A DNA stretch of 64,000 bases from Metellina segmentata (taxonomy: Eukaryota; Arthropoda; Arachnida; Araneae; Tetragnathidae), in NCBI GenBank assembly GCA_947359465.1, contig OX375876.1:84838359-84902358 (forward strand), written 5' to 3'. The notes beneath the pieces are model-generated. The model searched no databases. It was given only the letters and a program-made list of their open reading frames with translations, and was not told the DNA's origin. Both the position numbers and the translations under genes were made by a program. Below, piece after piece: positions 1 through 11,300 of this stretch. Every line of letters begins with the position of its first letter. Positions within the stretch are counted from its first letter, which is position 1.

Positions 1-1714
1 AGAATAATATTTAAAATAAAATATAACGTTTGAAACTTCTAAATATATATTAAATAAATTCAATTTGTTAGAAATAGGATTAAAGCATTTTCTAAGCCGT
101 ATTATAATTGTGAATTTGTATTTATGATTTTTTTAGAACTATAAGTAAAACAATTTATATTTACTTGTAATAAGAACTTGTAAAGATGTGCACCTGCTGA
201 AAATTCATTTATTCAGTTCTTATGTATTTAAAATTTTTATTTTGTTCCATTTATTAGTTTTCCCAAGATAACGAAAGAAGAAAATCGTTTAAATGAATTA
301 ATCGAAGAATTTTGTTTCTGTCTTTTAGTTCATTTAAAATGTGATGAATGTGTCAATAAATTTCATTCGTTTACTCTTTCTTATTTATCTTTTGTATTTA
401 TAAAATATTGATTTCACACACAATAAGTAATAAAAATTCTATATAAAAATCTTTACCAAACCTTTGCTCATGCTTAAAAGCATAAAAATTGTCTTGCAAC
501 TTAATTAGTTTTTGAACCAGAAATCTAAAATTGCAAAATAGCTAACATCAAGGGTATGGTTTAAAATAGTTTCATTCAATCTTAAAGACTATATGTATAA
601 CTTTTTTTTGTTAATATTTTTATGCGAAACTCACTGAATAAATTTGTGCTTATGGAAACGTAAGCAATTAAGAATCCATAATATCAATGAAAGCTTTAAT
701 GGTTACCCAAACGTCATATGAACAGGGAATCTTTTAATCTGTTTTCAGTATTTTTATTTTATCCATCAGTAAAATATTTATTCATGCTATCTTATACCAA
801 ATTTTAATCTGAACTCCTGACCTGAGAGCAATCTATTGACTGCAATTTATTTATCTCAAGCTTACTGTTTTGTTCGTAAATGTATTGGTTAACCTTAATC
901 CCAATGAAAAATTCAGTTAATTATAAAAACGCTCAAATAACTAAAAACATTAAAAATTAATATGAATTCAAAACATATTCAGCAGTGTAATAGTAAATAT
1001 TAATTTGCATTGCCCAACAATAGTAAAATGTAACTCAAATTCAAGGAGCATTCAGTATTATGCATATTCAATATCATGCACATTAATTGAAGTTATTTCA
1101 AAATATGGGTATTTATTTTTCAATTAATTCCAACTCATGCTGACCTCAATAATTTTTTCCAAAAGTTTGAAATATTTCTGAAATTAAATTAGATAATTTC
1201 TCCACACCTAATACAGTTGAAAAACTATATATAAAACATGGAATTAATCTATTGACTGAAATTTATTTATCTTAAGTGTACTGGCTAACCTTAATCCCAA
1301 TTAGAACTTAATTCTATAATAAAACTAAAAGCATTAAAAAGTGACACGAATTCAAATATATTCAGAAGTGAAAAAGTAAATATTCATTTGCATTGCCCAA
1401 AATTTTTTAAATGTAACTCAAATTCCAGAAATACTTAGTATTATACTCATCGAATCGCTAACTTTTAAAAGAAAATGTCGCCAAGAGAGGCGATAAAAGG
1501 CCAAATCAAGCATCCAAGCTGAATTTTAGTGGAGCAGTCACGTGACTACTGACAACATGTTGCGGACGCTTTGCGAAGCTCTTCTCAATAGCGATGCTCA
1601 GTCTACTTATATTAGAAGTCTATGGTTAAACCTAGCGGCCGAGTCCCAACACAACCTCTTCCGGGTTTTTTTCTTGCTCTGAAAACTAGGCGTTTCATGA
1701 GATATTTGGAAAAA
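1..1714. other. AT-rich intergenic flank, no gene seen
   Basis: No convincing coding region is visible on either strand. The stretch is strongly AT-rich and contains a diverged direct duplication (831-1065 and 1243-1450, entered separately). A slightly GC-richer patch at about 1470-1630, with the short palindrome GTCACGTGAC, may be the edge of an unidentified interspersed repeat. I cannot name it. Confidence 0.5.
831..1450 (+). repeat. Diverged direct duplication, two ~210-235 bp copies
   Basis: Copy 1 (about 831-1065) and copy 2 (about 1243-1450) share a series of blocks in the same order: AATCTATTGACTG, AATTTATTTATCT, AACCTTAATCCCAAT, a GAATTCAAA-type block, TTTGCATTGCCCAA, ATGTAACTCAAATTC and AGTATTAT. 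Small indels separate the blocks. The copy-to-copy distance is about 410 bp. This is either an old segmental tandem duplication or two copies of an unclassified repeat. Confidence 0.7.
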
Positions 1715-4555
1715 TTAATTAACGTCGTACAAATGAAATGAAATAATGGGTGAGCCGGAGAACTTAGGCCGAAGGCCTTCTATCTCTCTCGGAAAGTAGT
1801 TGGGAACAGAGCAGGTTTTGAAGTTCACTGAAATATGTAAGGTAGAGTGAGTGCAGTTGGTTGACCAACAGGTGGCTTACAGGTGGCAGGTGAAAAACAG
1901 GTGGCTTAGTAATTGGGCAGATCAAGGACGAGTCCAATTGGTACAGTACAAAAGATGCAAGATGACAAGGAAGGCTTAAGACTAATTAAATTAAATAAAG
2001 AAAAAAGTAAAGCAGGAGATTTAAATAGTAAAACATTAAGGATTAAGAATGACTCTGGGTCTTTTATTATATTCCGGTTGACGAGGGTCATATCTGGGGA
2101 TACACTGGATGGCAGGGTTATCAATTAATTCAAGATTAGCATAAAAATTAGTAGCAAGTTTACTGAAGTAAATTTTAAGTTCGGTAATTTCAAGATCTTC
2201 GCGAATTTTAGCGTTTCGGTAGTACCAGGGGTAACCACTGATAATACGTAGAGTAGAATTTTGAAGAGATTCAAGTTTTTGGAGGGTAGTTTTCGCTGCG
2301 TATCCCCAGACAAGACTGGCGTAGCTGATTTTTGGTCTAATCATGGCTTTGTAAAGGAGCAATTTGTTGTCGATTGAAAGAATAGAATTTCGACCTATTA
2401 AGGGGTAAAGGGTGGACCTAGCGGCGATGACTTTGTTCCTTAAAGAAGTGATATGGGGTTTCCACGTTAGGCGAGAGTCTAAAGTGGCTCCAAGATAAGT
2501 ACATTTAGGGGACCAAGGTAATTCATTGCCGTAAAAAATAGGGGGGGGGTCAGGAGTATTCCGTTTCTTAGTAAAGTAAACAGCTTGGCATTTGTCAACA
2601 TTGATTTTTATTTTCCAAGCAGTAAGCCAGGATTCAAGTGAGTGTAAGTAGTTGTTGAGTGTATTCATGACATCTGTAGGATCATGGTGTCTGGCTAACA
2701 CAGCTGTATCATCTGCAAACATGCAAAGCATTGATGATTGATCTTGTGGTATGTCGTTCACATACAGATTGAATAGTTTGGGTCCTAGGATTGAACCCTG
2801 TGGAGTGCCAGCCTGAATGGCATGAGTGTTTGAAAGGGTCTTGTTTACTCGAACGACGAAGTGCCTACCTGTTAAGTAGGAAAAAAGGAGTCTGATGAGT
2901 GAGGCAGGGATGCCAAATGTAATTAATTTGTGGATGAGTCCGTAAATCCAGACCCTATCAAAGGCTTTGGCTATATCTAGGAAGATCGCACCAGTACTTT
3001 CTTTGTTTTTGAAACCTTCCAAAATATGCTCAGAAACTCTTAGGAGTTGATGGGTGGTAGAAAGCTGTTTTCTGAAACCAAATTGGTCAGGTATAAGGGT
3101 ATTGGCTTCATTGCAGTAAGCTTCTAGCCGTTTATTAATAATAAATTCGGCGACTTTACTGAGGACTGGGAGCAAGCTAATTGGCCTGTAACTCTCAGGT
3201 GATCTATTGCTTTTGTTTGGTTTCAGTATAGGGACAATAACAGCTGTTTTCCAAGACTGGGGGAAATGTCGTAATGACAAAATGAAGTTGATCAAGTGGG
3301 TGATTTGAAAAACGGTTTTTAGAGGGAGTTTTTTTAGCATAGTGTTTGAAAGCCCATCTAGTCCAGGGCTTTTCTTGGTTTTGATCTTCCCAATGTATTC
3401 AATAACCTCAGACGGGCTGGCAGGCTGAATAGAGTCAGTAGGTGTGGTGCTAAGAAATTCAGTAAGTGAGTCATTAACCAAATTAATTGTTTCTGGGTCA
3501 TTATTGTCATTTTCCTTGAACTGTTGTTCATAGCTGGAAGCAAGTAATTCAGCTTTGTCAGGGTCTGTGTATGCAATGTTAGCCTGGCCCCTAAGGGGCG
3601 GAATGCGGTTTGAAGTCTTTTTGTATCTCCTCACTGCCTTCCAGAGGGATCCATCCTCTGTTGACAGTGAAGTGATGTAATCAGTCCAAGACTTTTGTGT
3701 GTATTGTTGGATTGAATCCCTGAACTTCTGTTGGGCTCGGTTCATGTTTTGTTTGTCCGTAGGGTCTCGCGTTCTCTGCCAAGTCTTTCTGGCTCGGTTT
3801 TTAATTTTGATTAATTCCCTAATTTGGGGGGGTAGGGGACTGCCTTGTTCCTTGTGCACGACTCGACCAGTCTCTTGATAAGCACTAGTGATAGTATTAG
3901 TGAGCTGCGAAGCGAAAGAGTTAAGCTCTTCCTTCGTTTTAATAATAGGTACAATGTATGGAATGTCATTTAGCGATTGGGAAAACTTCTTCCAATTTGG
4001 TCGAAAGTATCCCTCCGCCTGGGTGGATTGCGCTTGTGTGTCAACAAACAACATAACTGGATTGTGATCGCTTGATAGCTCTTGGAGCGATTCAATGTTA
4101 CATTGGAATGGTACATTCCTGATCAAAGCCAGATCTATTGTTGTTGCACTAGCGGTTCCATAACGAGTGGGTGTGTCGGGTGCAGTAATTTCTAGTCCTG
4201 CGTCTTGCGCAAAGGAGTAGAGTAGTCTTCCTTGGAAATTGGTATTACTGCAGTTCCAGTGAGTGTGGTGTGCATTCATGTCTCCAGCTAGGATAATTGA
4301 GGAGTTTAACCCTAGAAGGGTTTCAATGTCCCAGGTGAATTTGGCTGTGGCATTACATTTAATATAGGTGGAGACAAGTGTTAAGGGGGGGAGGTTGTGA
4401 ATTCTATTAGTGATTGCAGTGGCTTCAATTACATGTAATCTAGGTGTTGTTTCTCTATAATGTGAGATAGAGTGTTTGATGTAGATTCCAGTGCCGCCTC
4501 CACGGCCAATGGTTCTTGATGTTCCATGAAAGGTATAATTTGGCAGTAACTGGAA
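1715..4555 (-). mobile_element. Jockey-clade non-LTR retrotransposon, 5'-truncated
   Basis: The - strand carries the end of an apurinic endonuclease domain followed by a complete reverse transcriptase and a 3' UTR. The 5' end (ORF1 and the N-terminal endonuclease) is missing, which is the usual result of aborted target-primed reverse transcription. On the element strand, the 3' region contains short CCACCTGT-type repeats (1868-1911 on +) and, further on, TTCATTTCATTTG followed by TACGACGTTAATTAA near 1712-1736. That tail matches the SINE tails elsewhere in the window. The 3' end is inferred from this tail and the 5' end from where endonuclease similarity stops; both are approximate. The clade call rests on the overall RT pattern. 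Confidence 0.85.
2036..4552 (-). CDS. Jockey-type ORF2 protein (endonuclease C-terminal part plus reverse transcriptase), partial at N-terminus
   Basis: The open frame runs uninterrupted from an in-frame stop at 4604-4606 to its own stop at 2036. An internal Met at 4279 gives 747 residues, but the endonuclease signature continues upstream of it: GRGGGTGIYIK, then LAGDMNAHH, then SSDHNPVM. The true N-terminus is therefore lost, not placed at 4279. The RT core follows: SPGLDGLSNTML, YRPISLLPVLSK, QFGFRKQLST, FLDIAKAFDRVW, GTPQGSILGPKLF and the catalytic FADDTA box, then a thumb region. The product would copy its own RNA by target-primed reverse transcription. I see no frameshift or stop, so the insertion looks recent, but the copy cannot be autonomous without its 5' half. 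Other clades near Jockey cannot be fully excluded. Confidence 0.88.
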   Translation of the reverse strand, partial: QLLPNYTFHGTSRTIGRGGGTGIYIKHSISHYRETTPRLHVIEATAITNRIHNLPPLTLVSTYIKCNATAKFTWDIETLLGLNSSIILAGDMNAHHTHWNCSNTNFQGRLLYSFAQDAGLEITAPDTPTRYGTASATTIDLALIRNVPFQCNIESLQELSSDHNPVMLFVDTQAQSTQAEGYFRPNWKKFSQSLNDIPYIVPIIKTKEELNSFASQLTNTITSAYQETGRVVHKEQGSPLPPQIRELIKIKNRARKTWQRTRDPTDKQNMNRAQQKFRDSIQQYTQKSWTDYITSLSTEDGSLWKAVRRYKKTSNRIPPLRGQANIAYTDPDKAELLASSYEQQFKENDNNDPETINLVNDSLTEFLSTTPTDSIQPASPSEVIEYIGKIKTKKSPGLDGLSNTMLKKLPLKTVFQITHLINFILSLRHFPQSWKTAVIVPILKPNKSNRSPESYRPISLLPVLSKVAEFIINKRLEAYCNEANTLIPDQFGFRKQLSTTHQLLRVSEHILEGFKNKESTGAIFLDIAKAFDRVWIYGLIHKLITFGIPASLIRLLFSYLTGRHFVVRVNKTLSNTHAIQAGTPQGSILGPKLFNLYVNDIPQDQSSMLCMFADDTAVLARHHDPTDVMNTLNNYLHSLESWLTAWKIKINVDKCQAVYFTKKRNTPDPPPIFYGNELPWSPKCTYLGATLDSRLTWKPHITSLRNKVIAARSTLYPLIGRNSILSIDNKLLLYKAMIRPKISYASLVWGYAAKTTLQKLESLQNSTLRIISGYPWYYRNAKIREDLEITELKIYFSKLATNFYANLELIDNPAIQCIPRYDPRQPEYNKRPRVILNP

Positions 4556-5242
4556 ACGAGAAAAAGAATCGATGGAAATGAACCGAGATTCGCAAAAGCA
4601 ACTTCAGAACTGGTGAAACGTAGGTTTTATGACCAATAATTTTCATGTTTACACTATATTCAAAGAATTGCTTGCGTACGTCCAAAACAAATCTCTGAAT
4701 GAGCCTCACAAAAGCTAAAAATATAATTTCATAATTTTTATTTCAAAATCTGGCAACGTTTTGAATGTGGAGGTGCACAATTTTTTGTATTGTTGCGAAA
4801 CGCAGCACCTAGGTTACTGCAAATTTCGTTTTGGCACAAAAAGTGCATCATGATTTGGAGCCAATTTTATTTTGATACAACTTTTTGTGTTGTTATTGAA
4901 ACCTCGTAGCTTGAGTTGCGTTGTCGTGTTTGAAAAATCTCTCATATTCCCTCATTGTAAAATGACGTTTTGTAAAATCTATGAAATGCAATAGTAACAA
5001 AGCGCGATACATTGCCAAATATGATTACCTTGTACACATGCCTTAGGCGCTGCTTTTTCGCTACTAGTTGTCTTAGTAATGTTGGTCTAATGAATGAATG
5101 AACTACATGCGATCGTGAGAAGTTGTGAATCGAGATACTAGAAAATAACAATTATAAAGGGTTATTACGATATCTTTCATTTACAATCACAACACGACGA
5201 CATTCTAGTTGTATTTCTATTCATTGCTCTTTTTTGAATTTA
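4556..5242 (+). promoter_or_regulatory. CASC3 upstream region and 5' UTR (position inferred)
   Basis: This is the gap between the truncated LINE and the CASC3 start codon. It must hold the proximal promoter and at least part of the 5' UTR unless a non-coding exon lies further away. I see no clear TATA box at a sensible distance and no CpG-rich island; no transcription start can be fixed from sequence alone. No other gene is apparent. Confidence 0.4.
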
Positions 5243-5371
5243 ATGGCGGATAGTCATCGAAGAAGGAGAGTAAAGTCAGATGACGACTCGGAAAAATCGT
5301 TTTCTGAATCTGATGTTGAAGTGGAGGATTCAAATGAACCTGAAACAACTGTTGTAGATACTCCTGAAAAG
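5243..5371 (+). CDS. CASC3: CASC3 coding exon 1 (residues 1-43)
   Basis: It begins MADSHRRRRVKSDDD and ends at PEK with donor AAG|gtattt, phase 0. It encodes the basic start and the first acidic, Ser-rich stretch typical of the protein's N-terminus. The following intron, at about 9.0 kb, is the longest in the gene. Confidence 0.88.
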
Positions 5372-8300
5372 GTATTTATATTTAAATCTGAAATCAATTT
5401 TACCAAACTTTAAAACTCATGTTTTTCGAACCTTTAAATATCCTCATCCAATACGTGTTTTCCTTGAAATGTTTGATTTTTAATTATGTTCTAATATCCA
5501 GATTGAGCTTCGTTAACATGCTTCCCAACTTTTACGGTTTGACCGTACATGTACGTATTATATCTGTGTTGCAAGATTGTCGAACTAACGGTAAAATTGT
5601 ACAATTTTAGCGAAATAAAAAAAATGAATCTTAACTTTTGAAATTTTTTAAAAGAGGTTTAATATTTGAAGATATTTCAACACTAACATTTTTCTCTGCA
5701 ATTTTAAGTAAATGGGGCCATTTTTGCTAAGTTGATTTGCCTAATGTGCCAAAAATCCGAGCTGTAGGGGATGCAGGTTCAATTCCTGCAACTTATAGTG
5801 ACCGCATTTCTCTCATGTCTTGATAAATGTGGGTACAAAATTTAAGAAGACTGCAGATATTCCAGAATTGCCTGCTTTATGTACAATTGTGAATGTTCCC
5901 TATTTCAATCGGAATGGTCATCCATTTGGACCAAAACTTAGCCCATAGCTAAATTTTAACAGTACCCTTAAAAGCTATCTCAGGCACCAAATAAAGGACA
6001 GATCAATACCACCATGTGATCCAACAGTAAAAAGTTCATCAGAGACTTCACGCCCTTCTGCATCAACTGTTTAATACTTTTTGCATTGATCCTGATTGAT
6101 GTTGCATTATGAAGTTCGACTTTTATTCCTCCGATTCTACCCTACAAGACCACACTCTTTAAAGTTATCTCACAACTTATAAAGTTATCAATTAATTTTA
6201 AACCTTACTTAATCTCTTAAACTTCTCCCTTAACTTTATCTTACTCTTAACACTAGTAGGCTAGGCCTTTTTGACTCCTTGCATTGTTTTTCATGACTTA
6301 ATTATGAAATACTTATGATATCATGACATAATTATGAAATGATTATCATATTATGACTTAATTATGATCTGACTTTTTTATGCTATTTCATGACTTAATT
6401 TAGCTCATACTTAATGTATATGTAATCACTTTAAGCCTAGCTGTCATTGAACTGGAGATAATGAACCATATTCCTAGAAAGACAGGAATGGACTTTTCGG
6501 ATTGATGGCTATAATTACCTTGTGACGACATTGAAAATTGACACAAAGACGAGATATGGCCTGTGAATGTTTTTATCAATGCACATGAGATACTGCCCTT
6601 TAAACAGGTTAACTAGCCTATAGACCTCACATACCCCTTCAGATAAGTTTAACCCCCTCATAGATAAGAAGCAACCCTTCCAAAAGATTTTCGCAGCCAG
6701 ATATGTGTATTCCTAAATATTTTCTCTGAAGATTGGCCAGATACAGCCCTCCAAATATGCTTTCCCAGCATACAAACCTTATACAGATACCAGGTATTCC
6801 TATAAAGGATACTCACAAAGTAAATATTTAAAAAGTGTAGCGAGCTTAATGTTATTTCACAAATAGCTACTTTGAAATTTACAAGCTTATTTATATATAT
6901 ACATATATCGTTACCACATCGCCAAAGGCACCAATTTACATTTTTGCGATTTTCACCTAACTGCATTTTTTGAGTCACCATTTCATGTTTAATCTATGAC
7001 AAAGCCACAAATCATCATGGTTCTTAGTAGAAATGCCAATTTTTATGAAAAATTTCATGGATCCCATTTCACTGTTTTTACAGGTTTTGAAATTTTTTTG
7101 CAGACACTTGTAATTTTAGATGCTTACATTTTCTAAATACTTTGGCTCATGGTGTAAACACTTGATTTAATTCTCAACCTATCTTACATTTTTATAACTA
7201 AGTAAATACACTCCAGAAAAATCACAGAACTCGTCAAATGCTTTAAACTTTTTGCACTCATGGGGATTTCAGCACAAATGGCTACACCCAGTACTGATCA
7301 GCTTTTGAAAAAATTTGTCTTTTTTTTTTCTTCTTCTGAGACGTTCCCTTTTTCTGCACTTTTTTCTATAGAATGAAAATAATATCATAGAAATACAGCC
7401 AAAGAATAAATGGGAAAAAAATAATCATAAAAGTGAATATCCTAACTTAAACTATAAAGAGTATGTTTGTCATAAATACATATTCTGTACCAGTGCTGCA
7501 GCCATGATGAGGGGTTATGGGTTCAAGCCTGCTCCCCCCCCCCCTCCCTTCCAAAGACAAATTTTATTGTTTTTCGTGGACTTAATAGAGTTTATAAAGC
7601 TAAATAATAGGCAAATATACATGCTTTATCATAAACACATATTATGTACTAGCGACGCAGCCATATGTGGTTATGAGTTCACCTCCCTACTTCTAAAGAC
7701 AGATTTTATTGCTTTTTAGTGGACTGGAACCTGCACCACTGTTCTGTACACACATTTAGTACACAAATATACTGTTCGTATTAAGCTATTTTTGTATTTT
7801 AAAATAGCACTGCAGATATAGTTTCCTCTTTTTTACATTTTGACTGTTTTCAACCTTGATATATAATTATTTCATACACAATTATTGATTCTATATATGT
7901 TATATATGTGTTTTCATGCATGATATACCTTACTAATTATAAATAATATAATGTATTGCATATATGTTTCAAATTTGAAAAAAAAAAAAAATTCGAATTA
8001 ATGAGATATGCATGTTTGCCGATTTCTTAAATTTTTACTTGACTGCTGAAAAATTGTTAAAACTACGAATTTTTCCTTTGGGTACTACTGAAAACTTCAA
8101 TTGCAGGTTGGCATCTCTGCATATGTATAGGTTATCACTATTAGTTTTTAAATTTGAAAACATCCTTTTAAACCTTAGAATATACTCTTTCTTACGGTAC
8201 AATTATTTCTAAAATTGTTTAATAAATAAATTCGATGCGATCGAAAGTTGATCATACAAATTTCGGAATATTGGGATATTTTCATTACTTTTTGTTAAAA

Positions 8301-11300
8301 CTTTCATACCTATAGTTTATTACTATTATTTTTGAAATTTGAAAACATCACTAAAACCGTACAATGTACTCTTTGGTGGAGTGGTAGCATCCGCAACGTT
8401 AGGCCGCCAAAGCGATTGTTTACGCCAAATCAAGATGGCGGCCGATGTAAGCAATTCCAAGATGGCCGCCATATACAACGTGAACCTTTGCATACAGTGC
8501 ATAAATAATAATTTGTTTAAAAATTAAGAAAAAAGCAATATAAATTTCACTTGAAAATTTTCTAATATTTCAGTCTGGTTTTCTCCGAACATGTGCGCAA
8601 TTTTGGGTCAATTTCATCCTAGTTTTGTCACTTAAAAAAAATATATATTAAATTAAAAAAAAAAATTATAATTGTTAAAAAAAAAATAATAATAATAATA
8701 ATAATAAAAAAACCGTGATTTTTTTAAAACGTCCGGATTTTCATCAATTTTGAATTGGAAACTTTGCAATGCATAGAAAATTCAAAACAAGAAATCTTTT
8801 TTTAATAAGGTAGTTCTTTTCTGTGATCATAATCCACACAAAGGTTTTTGATGAGAAACCAAAAATCTAAAAATTCTTCTGCTATCCATAAGTGTGAAAA
8901 AATATTTTTTCACAATTTTTCTAGCAATAAGCATTATGTGAGCAACTCAATGGGGATATTCCAGGTTATAGAGCCATATATGGAAAAGCAAGACAAATAT
9001 TTTTATTGTAACGACTTTACAAGAGGAAATTGTTTTTTAGAGAAGTCAAAGCGTATTGCGCTTAAGGTTTCAATGCGTTTAAACCAGTATACCGGGAGAA
9101 ATTTGTTTGTAGATAAGTCACAGCGTATAACGCGCGATCCCCGCCTGCCGGCTACCTCGCCGCCCCTCCGGGGCCGGCGAGGACCTTTCACCGTTGGCTT
9201 CCATGCGTATAAGTCACCGTATTGGGTGCCCACCCAAGCATAGTCCAGTGTTTGTAATATAACCAAAAGCTAAACAAAAATCAAACTTACCCTCATAGCC
9301 GGGTCCTTGAAATTCTGACAATGGTTAACAGTCATATGCTCGAATCGATAACCCTTGAACTCTTTGTCCTTCGGGTATTGATACCAGCATATGACTTCCA
9401 ATAGTCAGAAATTTTTGTAGTTCCTTGCAAAATTCAGCTCTGAATTACCTCAGCCAAAACTTTCTGGTTCCTATTTTTCACCTCAACCATAAAACATTTA
9501 TCCGTCCCTCGTTCAAGTCCTCCAAACACCCATTTACCCTCCAATTTCTTACTCCTGTTATACTTTCTTTTGCCAAATTTTTGTCCTATCTTTCTACATT
9601 TCCACTCCTACCTATCACCAACATCCTTTCTCAATGTTAAAATCATATCATTCTCACATGAAAGACATTTCACCTTCTTCCCAATCAAGCTACTACATGT
9701 TTGCAAAAAAAACATTTTCTAACGTTCAATAACACTATCCACTGCTATATCAAATCAACTAAGGGGAAATGAGCAACCAAAAGAGGAAAAAAATTCTAAA
9801 TTCCAATCTGCAATTTCAAAAATCAAATTTAATCCAAATTTTTTTTCGAAATTTTAATTGAAATTTAAATAAAGTGACAAATTTAAAAAATGGTAACTTA
9901 CAATCTGCTTTCCAAACTTATCCTAAAAATTTTGAAAATTAATAAAACAAGTCGATTTTATAAATCAAGAGCAAAATTCATATGCACCCAACAATTTCAA
10001 AGACTGTCTAAATTTTAATTCCGTTCTACATTAAAAATAAAAGTGGAAAAGCGTATTTTCTTCCTTAACCAATCATGAGACCCGTTTATTATCGTTAGGA
10101 GAAAATATCTAGGGTTGCCTTAAAACTAAGAAAAGCGCGAAAACGGGAAGGTTACCACAATTGGCAATACATCGCTCGAAAGTTGTAACGTATCGGATGC
10201 TACATACCATCCTACTCTTTTTTTATGGTTCAATTATTTTTTAAATTGGTCAATAAATAAAAAAAAGTCAATGTGATTAAAAGTGGGCCATATAAATTTC
10301 GGAACTTTTACATTGTAATTGTTGTTGTCGCGCGGGCCATATATGGCCCAATTGGGTGTGCCGTTGCCCCAAAGGGTTGGACTTCTTCATGCATGACGCA
10401 TCCGTTTTACAGGAAGGTCCCTTTCACACATATCATAATTTAGATCCCAATCAGAGGCCGATAACCCCCTGATCAGGTACCCCCAGAGGTATTGATTTGG
10501 TATGGGAACATGAGGGACTTTGTGACCTCGACCTATTTAACAGCCACCATTAGCAAACAAGACTGTCTTTAGCCAGGTCCAAGCGCCGATCTCGCAACCA
10601 TAAGAATTGCAGGCTCTGCTGATGGCAGAACCCACAACCCTTCTGAGTATCCATCGTAACTTCCGATACCAAACTAAAAATGTTGTATCTATAGATTAGG
10701 GGTGCACAACCATTTTGGGAGAAGGGCCACTCACACTGTTGATTGAGACATGGGGGGCCGCAATTGAAGTTACAGCACAGACACAATGAAAGTGCTACTA
10801 CCCAATTATGTTATTACACTTAATATGTATAGTAAAAAAATAATAAATTTTCTTTTTAAGATTAAACTTAAAAATGTTTTCTTTAAAAAAAATCTAGGAG
10901 CTTTGTTACAGAGCTAAATGAATGATATTGTGAATAGTTTAAAAAAAGAAGTTAACAAACATTTGCAATGATCAATCATTTAGAATTACTTTTAAGAATG
11001 TCATATGTACTTCAGCAAATTATTTTGATTATAGATTTAATAACAGTAATAGTACAATGAGCAATAAAGACGAGTATCAGAAATTTTAATGATATCAGTA
11101 AAATTGGAAATAAAAATTACAGCATCAAATATATTTAATATTAAAATTTCTAAAGCTTTAAGGGGACGCATTACTATTTTAAAAATTTTCTTCAATTTTA
11201 ATATTAGAATTAAAATATTGTTGTTTTTCTATTGTTTTGTAAGCAATAAGTTGATTTTAGAAGAAAAAATCTTGTCAAATGAGCAATTTTTTTTAAAAAA

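Noticed and set aside
4455..4709. 84-codon open stretch on the - strand
   Set aside because: It is in a different frame from the LINE endonuclease running through the same bases and is a shadow of it.
5716..5795. Functional tRNA gene
   Set aside because: The T-arm and a D-arm-like part are present, but no acceptor or anticodon stem can be formed.
6658..6981. 107-codon open stretch on the - strand of intron 1
   Set aside because: No motif or repeat family recognised; consistent with chance.
9003..9266. Overlapping open frames on both strands over the GC-rich patch
   Set aside because: Both strands being open follows from local GC-rich composition; neither translation resembles a protein.
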